A DNA stretch of 64,000 nucleotides from Vibrio proteolyticus NBRC 13287. Its GTDB lineage: Bacteria; Pseudomonadota; Gammaproteobacteria; Enterobacterales; Vibrionaceae. The translations under genes were made by a program, and so were the position numbers. The stretch lies in NCBI RefSeq assembly GCF_000467125.1, contig NZ_BATJ01000008.1, forward strand, positions 163,035-227,034. Direction: 5' to 3'. Shown here piece after piece: positions 1 to 8,201 of this stretch (its first letter is position 1; the number at the start of each line of letters is the position of its first letter). The notes below the pieces were generated by a model. That model did not search any database. It was not told the DNA's origin and saw only the letters and a program-made list of their open reading frames with translations.

Positions 1-575
1 GTATGATGGGGTCGTACTTTTTTCCTGAGATTGTTATGGCGTTCAAAAGTCATTACCCGAACCTGAAACTGACCTTGATCGATGCCGGAACACAATCAAT
101 ACGTCAGATGCTTCTGGACGGTGAGCTGGATATCGGCGTGATCAATAATGCGGATGTGCCGGACGATCTGGAAACGGACCATCTGCTGACGTCGGAAATG
201 GTCGCAGTGGTGGGTCGAGATCATCCATTGGCGGAGCGAGCATCGCTTACCTTTGACGAATTTTTTGAGCACGAGTTAGTGATGTTCAAACCGGGCTACT
301 TTCACCGGGACTTCATTGACGCTGTGTGTGAGAAATATGGGCTGAGCATGAAATTTTCGTTTGAAACCAATTTGTTGCCGATGATACTCAGTATTGTAAA
401 GCACGAATTCGCGATTACGGCATTGCTGGAGCTGGTGACTCAGCACGAAAAGGACGTGGTTGGTATTTCCTTTCAACAGCCCGTTATGCTCGATTTAGCT
501 CTGGCCTGGCGTAAAGACGGATATTTGTCGAAAGCGGACCGTACTTTCATCGAATTCATCAAGCGCTATGTGTGA
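1..575 (+). CDS. LysR-family transcriptional regulator, C-terminal part
   Basis: This is the 3' end of a gene whose start lies before the window. About 190 residues are visible and match the effector-binding (LysR substrate-binding, periplasmic-binding-like) domain. The visible part includes the LDGELDIGV stretch, the SEMVAVVGRDHPLA segment and a closing segment of the FIEFIKRYV type. The N-terminal winged helix-turn-helix should lie upstream. Such proteins bind DNA as tetramers and respond to a small ligand; the target cannot be named here. An OmpA-family gene follows on the same strand after about 225 bp, too far to imply an operon. Confidence 0.85.
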   Translation, partial: MMGSYFFPEIVMAFKSHYPNLKLTLIDAGTQSIRQMLLDGELDIGVINNADVPDDLETDHLLTSEMVAVVGRDHPLAERASLTFDEFFEHELVMFKPGYFHRDFIDAVCEKYGLSMKFSFETNLLPMILSIVKHEFAITALLELVTQHEKDVVGISFQQPVMLDLALAWRKDGYLSKADRTFIEFIKRYV

Positions 576-704
576 TTCTTGGGTACAGAGTCGGCAGACA
601 GCCAAAAATCAAGAAAGTTCTCATTATTTTTCGAGTTTTTTGGAATGGTACACAATTTGTTTCATTAATTTTAATAAATTCAATTTGTTTCCGCTTTGTC
701 TGGT

Positions 705-732
705 TTGACTTTTGTTTGTTCCAATCTATGTT
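705..732 (+). promoter_or_regulatory. Candidate promoter of the OmpA-family gene
   Basis: TTGACT at 705-710 and TATGTT at 727-732 are separated by 16 bp, a fair match to a sigma-70 promoter about 65 bp upstream of the downstream start codon. The -10 matches only 4 of 6 consensus bases, so this is a weak inference from sequence alone. Confidence 0.35.
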
Positions 733-800
733 CATAAGGTTGCGCAGTGGTAAAAGTGCGTAGCTGGAATGTAATTAGAAAAACAGACTAAGGAATGACA

Positions 801-1745
801 ATGAAAAAGCTCGCTGCACTAATTTCAGCGTCAATGTTATTGGCGTCAACGTCTGCAATGGCTGAGTTTTATCTCGGTGCTAAAGCAGGTAAATCTTGGC
901 TGGATGACGCATGTACTTCTACATCCGCATGTGATGACGAAGATGTGACTCTGGGTGTCTTTGGTGGTTACCAGTTCTGGGATTTTCTGTCACTTGAAGC
1001 TGGCTACGATCACTTAGGTAAGTTTGATGCTGCTGGTCTTGACGACGATTCCGTTCAGGCGTTCACTCTGGCACCGAAACTCAACCTCTATTTAACCGAC
1101 TCGTTCTCTGTCTACGGCAAGTTTGGTGGTGCGTACGTCGACTATGGTGACGAAAACGACGCCTCTTATCTGGGTGCGGTCGGTCTGCAACTTGACCCAC
1201 ACAAGAAAGTTGCGGTCCGTCTGGAGTACCAGGTACTGACAGACATCAACAATGATATCGTTCGCGCAGAAGCCAATTCTGCAACACTGGGTGTGGCATT
1301 CAAGTTTGGTGCCGAAGAAGAGCCGGTGATGATGGTGGAAGAGGAGATGGTTGTCGAAGAGCCTGTGGTTATGACCAAAACTTACGAAGCGTCGCTACTG
1401 GGTTCTGGCCTGTTCGCGCTCAACAGCACCGAGCTAAAACCTGAAAGTGAACAGCACTTGGGTGAGCTGGTGGATTTCCTCAACAAGTATCCTCAAGCCA
1501 ATGTCGAACTCGTGGGGCATACCGACTCTTCCGGTACGGAAAAGTATAACCAGATGATCTCAGAGAAACGCGCGCAATCTGTTAAAAATGATCTGATGAA
1601 GCGTGGTATCTCGGCTAATCGCATCTCTGCCCGCGGTGAAGGGGAGAGCAATCCGGTTGCAGATAACTCGACCAGAGAAGGCCGTGCTAAGAACCGCCGT
1701 GTTGATGTGTACGTACCAGAATTTGAGTACACGGTTGAACAGTAA
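801..1745 (+). CDS. OmpA-family outer membrane protein
   Basis: This is a two-domain OmpA-like porin of about 314 residues. A signal peptide ends at a SAMA-EFYLG cleavage site. An N-terminal eight-strand beta-barrel of roughly 150 residues follows, then an acidic Val/Glu/Met linker and a C-terminal OmpA peptidoglycan-binding domain (VELVGHTDSSGTEKYN, NRRVDVYVPE). It sits in the outer membrane and anchors it to peptidoglycan. The upstream ATG at 795 lies directly against the AAGGA Shine-Dalgarno sequence. The ATG at 801 (MKKLAALIS) is spaced correctly from it, so I take 801 as the start. A hairpin terminator follows the stop codon. Confidence 0.9.
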   Translation: MKKLAALISASMLLASTSAMAEFYLGAKAGKSWLDDACTSTSACDDEDVTLGVFGGYQFWDFLSLEAGYDHLGKFDAAGLDDDSVQAFTLAPKLNLYLTDSFSVYGKFGGAYVDYGDENDASYLGAVGLQLDPHKKVAVRLEYQVLTDINNDIVRAEANSATLGVAFKFGAEEEPVMMVEEEMVVEEPVVMTKTYEASLLGSGLFALNSTELKPESEQHLGELVDFLNKYPQANVELVGHTDSSGTEKYNQMISEKRAQSVKNDLMKRGISANRISARGEGESNPVADNSTREGRAKNRRVDVYVPEFEYTVEQ

Positions 1746-1775
1746 GTCTTTCTTTACTGACATGTAAAATACAGA

Positions 1776-1800
1776 AGCCCCGATATTCTCGGGGCTTTTG
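1776..1800 (+). terminator. Rho-independent terminator after the OmpA-family gene
   Basis: An 8-bp perfect stem (AGCCCCGA at 1776-1783, TCGGGGCT at 1789-1796) with a 5-nt loop is followed by TTTT. It lies 30 bp after the stop codon, between convergent genes. Confidence 0.85.
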
Positions 1801-1816
1801 TCGTTTTAACCGTTCG

Positions 1817-2047
1817 CTATTTGGAGCGGTACATTTTTTCGAAGTTGGCAGGATTCCAACCAATCATAATACGATCGCCAATTTTAAGTACCGGCAGAGA
1901 ACGGGCGCCGATGGCATCCAGCTCTTTGCGGCCACGCTGCATTTTTGCATTGCAAAGACGATACGGAATGTTTTTTGATTCCAGATAACGTTGAGCATCT
2001 TTGCAGTGTGGGCATTTGTCTTTGACGTACAGAACAACACGTTTCAT
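1817..2047 (-). CDS. Glutaredoxin-family protein
   Basis: A 76-residue thioredoxin-fold protein carries the dithiol active site CPHC at residues 12-15 and a likely cis-proline segment ARSLPVLKIG. This matches small glutaredoxin-like redox proteins that reduce disulfides or glutathione mixed disulfides in the cytoplasm. It is shorter than E. coli GrxA (about 85 residues). It is monocistronic and convergent with the OmpA-family gene. The substrate cannot be inferred. Confidence 0.85.
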   Translation of the reverse strand: MKRVVLYVKDKCPHCKDAQRYLESKNIPYRLCNAKMQRGRKELDAIGARSLPVLKIGDRIMIGWNPANFEKMYRSK

Positions 2048-2203
2048 AGCTATACGGGTTTTCGAAAATTTAGCAGGCTAGTGTAGCGAAAACCGACCCG
2101 AGACAAAAGCGCTCGCTGGCCATTTCAGTTGTCAACACGGCCGTGCATATCTGATACACTTGCCGCCTTTCATTTCAGGACATGATGGCAGAGTTGGTGA
2201 GTC

Positions 2204-2704
2204 ATGCATTCTTCACTTCGTTACGTGCACGGGTACCCGCAGCACATTGTTGAGCAAGTAGAGTCTTTGGTGACATCCGGTAAGTTAGTGCGCTGGTTCG
2301 AGCATCGCTACCCAGAAAAACACACTATCAAGAGTGAGAAAGCCCTGCTTGATTACACGATGGCGCTCAAAAATCGTTTTATGAAGAAAGCGGCCCCATT
2401 GAGCAAAGTCATTTACGACAGCAAAATTCATCTCATTAACAATGCTCTGGGACTTCATACCTATGCTTCACGAGTGCATGGTGGAAAAATTCGTTCGAAG
2501 AATGAAATACGTATTGCCAGTATCTTTAAAGATGCACCAGAACCTCTGTTGAAGATGTTGGTGGTTCATGAGCTGGCCCATCTTAAAGAAAAAGAGCACA
2601 ACAAAGCATTTTATCAACTTTGTTGTCATATGGAGCCGGATTACCACCAACTCGAACTTGATGCCCGCTTGTTCATGATTTATCAGGAACTGAAAAACCA
2701 GTAA
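2204..2704 (+). CDS. YgjP-like zinc metallopeptidase domain protein
   Basis: A 166-residue protein carries the zinc metalloprotease signature HELAH at residues 122-126, followed by a further histidine in EHNKAFY. This is the pattern of the YgjP/DUF45 (WLM-like) family. Members are predicted cytosolic metallopeptidases whose substrates are mostly unknown. It ends 6 bp before rlmF and is probably co-transcribed with it. The ATG at 2204 gives the expected full-length N-terminus. Confidence 0.8.
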   Translation: MHSSLRYVHGYPQHIVEQVESLVTSGKLVRWFEHRYPEKHTIKSEKALLDYTMALKNRFMKKAAPLSKVIYDSKIHLINNALGLHTYASRVHGGKIRSKNEIRIASIFKDAPEPLLKMLVVHELAHLKEKEHNKAFYQLCCHMEPDYHQLELDARLFMIYQELKNQ

Positions 2705-2710
2705 ACCAAT

Positions 2711-3778
2711 ATGACTAAAAAAAATAACCGATCGTTACAGCGTGCAGTCGCCCAAGGAAAGACACAGGCCGAATCCCAAAGCAGCATGGTATTTAAAACG
2801 ATAAAAGGAAAAGCGGGCTTACACGCCAACAACCCGCACCGGGGACGTTATCCATTTCTGGAACTGGTTAGAGCGCTGCCGGAGCTGAAAGCTCACGTGG
2901 TCAAAAATCCAAAAGGTGAGCAAAGTATCGATTTTTCGGATCCGACGGCCGTGAAATGTCTGAACAAGGCACTTTTGGCACACTATTATGGTGTTCAGGC
3001 GTGGGATATTCCTCAAGGCTATTTGTGTCCACCGATTCCCGGGCGGGCTGATTACATTCATCGCGCTGCCGAACTGCTGAGCAACGAATGCCCAGGATTA
3101 AAGCACAACCAGATTCAGGCGTTGGATATCGGTGTGGGGGCGAACTGCATATATCCGATTGTGGCTTCTGTTGCGTATGGATGGCGTTATGTAGGCAGTG
3201 ACGTTGATCCGGTATCGGTCAAAAATGCCAATCAGATCGTAGCTAACAATCGTTCTCTTGCTGGCTTAGTGACATGTCGGCTTCAGGAACAGAGTCGTTT
3301 TACGTTTCAAGGTATCATCCAACCGGGTGAATATTACGACATTACCACCTGCAATCCGCCGTTTCACAAATCATTGGCGGAAGCGGAGCAAGGGACACAG
3401 CGGAAATTACGTAATCTGAATGAAAACCGGGCAAAGCGAGGCCAGTCCTATCAATCTGCAAAACCGGCCAAGGATGCCAACACCGTATTGAATTTTGGTG
3501 GTCAGAAAGCTGAACTCTGGTGTCCGGGTGGCGAAGCGTCGTTTATTAAGAACATGGCGTTTGAGAGCCGTGACTTTGGCGCTCAGGTATTGTGGTTTAC
3601 CAGTTTGCTCTCAAAAAAAGAGAACGTTCGCTGGATGAGAAAAAATCTGGAGAAAGCTGGCGCGGCAGAAGCACGGGTTTATGAAATGAGTCAGGGACAG
3701 AAAATCAGTCGCTTTATCGCCTGGACGTTTCAAACGCCGGAGCAAAGAGCGCGTTGGTTTAAAGCCAAGCAAAGATAA
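2711..3778 (+). CDS. rlmF: 23S rRNA (adenine(1618)-N6)-methyltransferase
   Basis: This is a SAM-dependent methyltransferase of 355 residues that N6-methylates A1618 of 23S rRNA. The N-terminus is basic. The fold shows a SAM-binding motif I around [14 protein letters not shown], an acidic GSDVDPVS motif, and the catalytic NPPF tetrad near residue 215 that is typical of base-N6 methyltransferases. The characteristic [12 protein letters not shown] segment near the N-terminus fits RlmF. It lies directly behind the YgjP-like gene with a 6-bp gap. A strong hairpin terminator follows. Confidence 0.92.
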   Translation: MTKKNNRSLQRAVAQGKTQAESQSSMVFKTIKGKAGLHANNPHRGRYPFLELVRALPELKAHVVKNPKGEQSIDFSDPTAVKCLNKALLAHYYGVQAWDIPQGYLCPPIPGRADYIHRAAELLSNECPGLKHNQIQALDIGVGANCIYPIVASVAYGWRYVGSDVDPVSVKNANQIVANNRSLAGLVTCRLQEQSRFTFQGIIQPGEYYDITTCNPPFHKSLAEAEQGTQRKLRNLNENRAKRGQSYQSAKPAKDANTVLNFGGQKAELWCPGGEASFIKNMAFESRDFGAQVLWFTSLLSKKENVRWMRKNLEKAGAAEARVYEMSQGQKISRFIAWTFQTPEQRARWFKAKQR

Positions 3779-3782
3779 TGCA

Positions 3783-3805
3783 AGCGAGCTGCGGCTCGCT
3801 TTTTT
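3783..3805 (+). terminator. Rho-independent terminator after rlmF
   Basis: The stem AGCGAGC (3783-3789) pairs with GCTCGCT (3794-3800) around a TGCG loop and is followed by a T run. It begins 5 bp after the rlmF stop and overlaps the very end of the convergent PilW-like gene. Confidence 0.85.
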
Positions 3806-4520
3806 AATGGCTTAGAGCCAGCAGTTGATTTTGGTAGCTGTTCTTCATTTGGGTGTTGCCCGCTTTTTCTTCGACTTTTATCAGCATTTCCAATGAGGCG
3901 CGATGCACGCCCCATTTTTCCTGAAACTGCAACAGGCGTTGTCTGGCATTGGTATAGTCTTTTTGATCGATATCCAACTGGGTTAACTGGAATAGCGCAC
4001 GAATCCGGTTTGGGTTGTGATCGACGGCCTGCTGGAAATAGTTTTTGGCTTGTGCTTTATCGCCTGACTTTAAGGCGCAAAACGCGGCATTTTCATAAGA
4101 AGACGCGACCTGGTAATAGTCCGGCTGGTGGATGGCTTTATTGAAGTAAATATCTGCCAGGTTGTATTTACCATGCTTACACAAAAACGTGCCGTAATTA
4201 TTCAAAACGTTGCCATTGTGAGGGTGCTGTTTGAGAGCCTGACGATACTGCGCTGCAGCCGATTCTGCTTCACCTACGGCTTCGTAGTAGTAGGCCATGG
4301 ACAGTTGGGCGCGATAGTAGTCGGGAGCGTGCTTGAGAGCCTGTTCCAGATTCTCACGGGCACGGGGCATGTTGCCCTGATCCAGATAACCCAGCCCTAG
4401 GGCTATTCTTGATTCTGACATATCAACAGGGTTAGGTTTAAATTCTGTCTGTTGGTTGTCCGATACCGATATGCACCCCGTGAGGGTCAGCAACAGACAG
4501 GCCACAAAACAAAGCCGCAT
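3804..4520 (-). CDS. PilW/PilF-like TPR lipoprotein
   Basis: A 238-residue lipoprotein has a signal peptide with lipobox LTGC (Cys16) and about five to six tetratricopeptide repeats. The layout is that of PilF/PilW, the outer-membrane pilotin that helps assemble the type IV pilus secretin. The TPR core contains the typical NNYGTFLCKHGKYNLA segment. In vibrios the usual pilW lies in the rlmN-pilW-rodZ-ispG cluster. Here it stands alone between rlmF and metA, so it may be a paralogue rather than the main pilotin. Family membership is well supported; its role in piliation is inference. Confidence 0.8.
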   Translation of the reverse strand: MRLCFVACLLLTLTGCISVSDNQQTEFKPNPVDMSESRIALGLGYLDQGNMPRARENLEQALKHAPDYYRAQLSMAYYYEAVGEAESAAAQYRQALKQHPHNGNVLNNYGTFLCKHGKYNLADIYFNKAIHQPDYYQVASSYENAAFCALKSGDKAQAKNYFQQAVDHNPNRIRALFQLTQLDIDQKDYTNARQRLLQFQEKWGVHRASLEMLIKVEEKAGNTQMKNSYQNQLLALSH

Positions 4521-4623
4521 GGTTCACTCCTTTGAAATCACGCTCGTATGATAAGTCAGAGTGACGGATTTCAGTATTCCGGAGCATGACAATGCGATCT
4601 GTCTGGCAATATACATGAGATTG

Positions 4624-4644
4624 CACCGCCAGTTGCTGGCGGTG
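4624..4644 (-). terminator. Hairpin downstream of metA
   Basis: A 9-bp perfect stem (CACCGCCAG at 4624-4632, CTGGCGGTG at 4636-4644) with a 3-nt loop lies 16 bp past the metA stop. No T run follows on the metA strand. It may be a weak terminator or an mRNA-stabilising 3' hairpin. Confidence 0.45.
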
Positions 4645-4660
4645 TAACCAATCCCAACCG

Positions 4661-5605
4661 TCAGTTCTCGTCCCGAGTAAACTTGTCTTCGCTGAAATGT
4701 TCAAGATCGTACGGTGTTTGTTGATAAACGCAGTAGTTCAGCCAGTTAGAGAACAACAAATGCCCGTGACTGCGCCAACTGGCAATTGGCTTATTGTCCG
4801 GGTTGTTGTTTGGGTAGTAGTTGATTGGGATCGCCGGTTCCATGCCTTCACCTAAATCGCGGATGTACTCGTTGTGCAGTGTCATGGCATCGTATTCAGG
4901 GTGCCCGGTGACAAACACATTGCGCTTGTCTTTCGTGGAGGCGAGATAAACACCGGCAATATCGGACGTGGCCAGAATGTCCAGATCGGTATGTTCATTG
5001 AGAAATTCCGGTGAGAAATCAGCGTAGCGGGAGTGTGGTGCTAAAAATGTATCATCAAAGCCGCGCAGAACCGGATGGTGTGGATCGTGAATCTCATGAT
5101 GGTAAACACCAGACAACTTCTCTTTACGCGTACGTTTGGGCAAGTCGTACAGAAGTTTTAGCCCTGCCTGAGCCGCCCAGCAGACATAAAGGGTTGATGT
5201 CACATGCGCTTTAGCCCATGCCATAATGGTCTGAAGGTGCTCCCAGTAGAGAACATCTTCAAACTGAACCAAACCTAGCGGGGCGCCTGTAATGATAAGA
5301 CCATCGAAATTGCGATTCTTAATGGTTTCAAACTGACGATAGAAGGTGTCCAGATGTTCCGTTGGTGTGTTTTTACTTGGACGATCATCGATTCTCAGCA
5401 ACTCAACATCCACCTGAAGTGGGGAGTTGGACAACAGACGCAGGAATTGGGTTTCGGTCTCAATCTTCTTTGGCATCAAGTTCAGGATCAGCACCTTAAG
5501 TGGACGAATCTCCTGAGTGGATGCACGTGATTCCGCCATAATAAAGATATTCTCGTTGCGCAAAATATCCGTAGCAGGTAATTGATCGGGGATCTTGATC
5601 GGCAC
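4661..5605 (-). CDS. metA: Homoserine O-succinyltransferase (MetA family)
   Basis: This is a 314-residue enzyme that activates the homoserine hydroxyl with an acyl-CoA, the first committed step of methionine synthesis. The N-terminus ([11 protein letters not shown]) and length match MetA. The catalytic cysteine lies in [11 protein letters not shown] and the catalytic His/Glu pair in TGHPEYD. Some MetA proteins use acetyl-CoA instead of succinyl-CoA, so the acyl donor is inferred. A likely MetJ operator lies just upstream of the start codon. The gene is single and divergent from the P-loop gene at 5736. Confidence 0.93.
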   Translation of the reverse strand: MPIKIPDQLPATDILRNENIFIMAESRASTQEIRPLKVLILNLMPKKIETETQFLRLLSNSPLQVDVELLRIDDRPSKNTPTEHLDTFYRQFETIKNRNFDGLIITGAPLGLVQFEDVLYWEHLQTIMAWAKAHVTSTLYVCWAAQAGLKLLYDLPKRTRKEKLSGVYHHEIHDPHHPVLRGFDDTFLAPHSRYADFSPEFLNEHTDLDILATSDIAGVYLASTKDKRNVFVTGHPEYDAMTLHNEYIRDLGEGMEPAIPINYYPNNNPDNKPIASWRSHGHLLFSNWLNYCVYQQTPYDLEHFSEDKFTRDEN

Positions 5606-5631
5606 AGCTTTCTCCCTAAGCTTGTCTTTCT

Positions 5632-5647
5632 GGACGTCTATACTTCC
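5632..5647 (-). promoter_or_regulatory. Candidate MetJ operator (tandem met boxes) before metA
   Basis: On the metA strand, the two adjacent octamers GGAAGTAT and AGACGTCC match the met-box consensus AGACGTCT at 5 and 7 of 8 positions. They lie about 27-42 bp upstream of the metA start. Tandem met boxes are the known binding mode of MetJ, so methionine/SAM repression is likely. This call rests on the motif only. Confidence 0.5.
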
Positions 5648-5735
5648 AAAGTTAACCTAATCAATTTGAGATGTCGATAGCCAATTGACGCATTTTTCCT
5701 TAATATCGCCTCTTGATCTTAAGTCTGGACAGCAA

Positions 5736-6128
5736 ATGGCACCAACACTGACATTAATTCGTGGGCTTCCAGGGTCGGGGAAATCGACCTTAGCAAAAAC
5801 CATGAATGCCCATCATTTCGAAGCCGACATGTATTTCCTCAATGACGAAGGGGAGTATCACTATGATGCTGATCATATTGCGCGAGCTCACCATTGGTGC
5901 CAGGCCCAAACCAAACGTTGTCTAGCTGCCGGTCAGGATGTTGTGGTCGCCAATACATTTATCCGGCGCTGGGAAATGCGGGTCTATCAGAAAATGGCGC
6001 AAGTTTATGGTGCGCGTCTGGAAGTGATCGAGTGTGATGGCGAATATCAGAATATCCACGGTGTTGATGAACACACTATTAAAGAAATGCGAAAAAGGTG
6101 GCAGGCGTGGCAAAGCGATCCCCGATAA
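5736..6128 (+). CDS. P-loop ATP-binding protein, kinase-like
   Basis: This is a small AAA_33/zeta-toxin-like P-loop protein. Walker A (GLPGSGKST) is at residues 10-18 if translation starts at the ATG at 5736 (MAPTLTLIRG). An in-frame ATG at 5685 would add 17 residues that do not resemble the family, so I prefer 5736 (130 residues). The HFEADMYF segment and the DVVVANTFIRRWEM strand fit nucleotide- or polynucleotide-kinase-like folds. The substrate is unknown. The DUF3859 gene overlaps its end and is probably translationally coupled. Confidence 0.75.
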   Translation: MAPTLTLIRGLPGSGKSTLAKTMNAHHFEADMYFLNDEGEYHYDADHIARAHHWCQAQTKRCLAAGQDVVVANTFIRRWEMRVYQKMAQVYGARLEVIECDGEYQNIHGVDEHTIKEMRKRWQAWQSDPR

Positions 6129-6529
6129 TTGAAATGACGTCTTACGGAATTTATTCCACATGGGATTCAAAATCTAAGCACCTTCCTAAAATTCAAGAGT
6201 TTACGACGCACGTACCAGCAGACATTGATGTCGAGTTCGGGTTTATCGTCAACATCAAAAAAGCCAAAGGGGCCGTCATTCATTACTGTATTGACCACCC
6301 GGGTATTTTGAGTAAGAAAGGGGATCCGCTGGCGCCTTTTGAGGGTGAAGAGCATGTCGGCAGCAACGACTGGGACTTCTATCTTGGCGATACTATTTGG
6401 GCTCCAGTGAATGACAAACTGGGCCAATGGCAAATGCGTATTGAACTTAACGGTAGAACCATCGCTGAGAAAACGTTCCATCTGGTAGCGAGAGACGAAG
6501 GCCAGTTCTGGAAAAAACGCGGCTTTTGA
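6107..6529 (+). CDS. DUF3859 domain protein
   Basis: This is a protein of about 140 residues of the DUF3859 type, with an N-terminal TSYGIYSTW motif. It is predicted to be a soluble beta-rich domain of unknown function. Three in-frame starts exist: GTG 6098, GTG 6107 and ATG 6134. The AAGG at 6095-6098 sits 8 nt before GTG 6107, so I choose that one. The start lies inside the P-loop gene, which ends at 6128, implying coupled translation. No signal peptide or membrane segment is seen. Confidence 0.75.
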   Translation: MAKRSPIIEMTSYGIYSTWDSKSKHLPKIQEFTTHVPADIDVEFGFIVNIKKAKGAVIHYCIDHPGILSKKGDPLAPFEGEEHVGSNDWDFYLGDTIWAPVNDKLGQWQMRIELNGRTIAEKTFHLVARDEGQFWKKRGF

Positions 6530-6544
6530 TCGGACAGCTCGGAT

Positions 6545-8059
6545 TCACGTGCGTTGATCGATATCCGTAATACAGGCCGATAGTTCGGGCGCCGCTATTG
6601 GTTTGGCAAAGTAAAAGCCCTGTAGGAAGTGCACCTTCTGCGCTTTGAGGTAATCGGCCTGCGCTTGCGTTTCTATTCCTTCGGCAATCAGCCGTACCCC
6701 CAGTTTGTGCCCCAAATCAATGATGGTGGTCAGCACCATGGCGTTGACGGTATCAATGCCAATTGTGTCAATAAAACACTTGTCGATTTTCAGAAAACTG
6801 AAACGTATGTCTTTCAGCACTGACAGGGAGGTGTGCCCGGTACCAAAGTCATCAATTGCAATGGACAAACCTTGGTGGTGAAGGTTATTTACTTCGTTCC
6901 GGCTGAGCTCATCGAGCATCTGACGTTCGGTAATTTCAACACAAAGCTCGTATCCCTGCTGCTTGAACTCGCTGTTGTAATAAATCAGAGCATCAATATT
7001 ATCCGGGTTATGCAGGTAAGACGGCGGAATATTGATCGCCACCTGAATGCCTTTGCTCAGCGGTAACTCGGTCAATTCAGTTAACGCACGTTCAAGAGCG
7101 AAATCAGTGATCTCATCCACCAGGTTATGGTATTCAGCAATGGAGATAAAGGTGTCCGGGCCGATCAACCCGAGAGTAGGATGTTTCCAGCGGACGAGGG
7201 CTTCCAGCTTGGTCACTTTATTCTGGCTGGCGTCGATGATCGGTTGATACACCAGAAACAACTCGCTACGTTTTAATCCCTTTTTCAAATCATCCAGCAG
7301 AGATTCACGATTACGCAGATAGCGTGTGGTGACGAGAAACAGAGCAGAGATCATCAGAGAAACCGGGATACCACTGGCGATAAAGTAGAGGAGCTCCCGG
7401 AGAATGAATTCGCGCTTGGCTTCAACCAGCAATGAGTAATCATATTGCTTTGAAGGATATATCAGGTGCAGTGACTCTGAATGAAACGACTGTCCGGCGG
7501 GGTAGGTACGTTCCCCAAAACGCGCCCGAATATAACTGAGTTTGTCATTTTCTACCCGACCGATGCGATCGACTAAGTAGCCGCGCTCAACGATGGAAAA
7601 AGCGCCGGAGAACTTATCGCCGGGCAGTGTATCAACCACGATCAAAGTACGCTGCGCCGGGTCTTTACTCAGGTCAATTAGATACTCGCCAGAGGTGACG
7701 CCGTCACGATGAATGAAGTCGGTGAGGTTATGATCGATTTCTCCCCGTTTTGATGAGCAGACTGCCACCCCGTTTTTTACGATGATCAACTCACGCAGTA
7801 TGCTCTCAAACAACAGTTCTTCCCGAATCGCTTCGCAGCGGTCAGCGTGCTGTATGGCCCGACGGTTTTCATCTCTCAGTTCAGTAATGACTTCGTCAAT
7901 CCTGTGAGTGTATGCGTCAGCAATTGTACGCAAATCACGTTGCACGCCAGAGACCGCCAGATAGACCGCTGTTGGGATAACAATCAGCAGAGGGACTAAG
8001 ATGATCGCCAGAAACGAACGTATCTTAATTTCAGGCTTTCTGTGGGTGTTAGGTTGCAT
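6545..8059 (-). CDS. CSS-motif EAL-domain cyclic-di-GMP phosphodiesterase
   Basis: This is a 504-residue inner-membrane protein. An N-terminal transmembrane helix (about residues 16-37) is followed by a periplasmic region of about 190 residues holding the CSS motif (AVCSSKRG) and a partner cysteine (ADRCEA). A second helix (about 225-248) leads to a cytoplasmic EAL domain. The catalytic set appears intact: EALVRW, an NIPPSYL loop, EITERQ, DDFGTG, KIDKCFI and EGIE. There is no GGDEF domain. CSS-EAL proteins of this build hydrolyse c-di-GMP and are gated by periplasmic disulfide formation. A role in biofilm or motility switching is inferred. Confidence 0.92.
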   Translation of the reverse strand: MQPNTHRKPEIKIRSFLAIILVPLLIVIPTAVYLAVSGVQRDLRTIADAYTHRIDEVITELRDENRRAIQHADRCEAIREELLFESILRELIIVKNGVAVCSSKRGEIDHNLTDFIHRDGVTSGEYLIDLSKDPAQRTLIVVDTLPGDKFSGAFSIVERGYLVDRIGRVENDKLSYIRARFGERTYPAGQSFHSESLHLIYPSKQYDYSLLVEAKREFILRELLYFIASGIPVSLMISALFLVTTRYLRNRESLLDDLKKGLKRSELFLVYQPIIDASQNKVTKLEALVRWKHPTLGLIGPDTFISIAEYHNLVDEITDFALERALTELTELPLSKGIQVAINIPPSYLHNPDNIDALIYYNSEFKQQGYELCVEITERQMLDELSRNEVNNLHHQGLSIAIDDFGTGHTSLSVLKDIRFSFLKIDKCFIDTIGIDTVNAMVLTTIIDLGHKLGVRLIAEGIETQAQADYLKAQKVHFLQGFYFAKPIAAPELSACITDIDQRT

Positions 8060-8121
8060 ATAGGCGCGCGTGTTGGATTGGATGTTGATATCTTATAGGT
8101 TCATCTGCCATCTTAAACCAC

Positions 8122-8147
8122 AATCGGGCCTCAATAGAGACCCGATT
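8122..8147 (-). terminator. Hairpin between the efflux operon and the EAL gene
   Basis: AATCGGG (8122-8128) pairs with CCCGATT (8141-8147) in the gap between the EAL gene start and the last efflux-operon gene's stop. There is only a modest T-rich tail on the leftward strand, so terminator function for the efflux operon is probable but not certain. Confidence 0.5.
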
Positions 8148-8201
8148 CTCAGATATGACTCAAAACTCACCGAACGATGAGTAGGGTCTGACATTGTTGT
8201 G

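Noticed and set aside
572..763. A 63-residue ORF after the LysR gene
   Set aside because: It overlaps the LysR stop, has low-complexity hydrophobic composition from AT-rich DNA, no ribosome site, and lies over the promoter of the OmpA-family gene.
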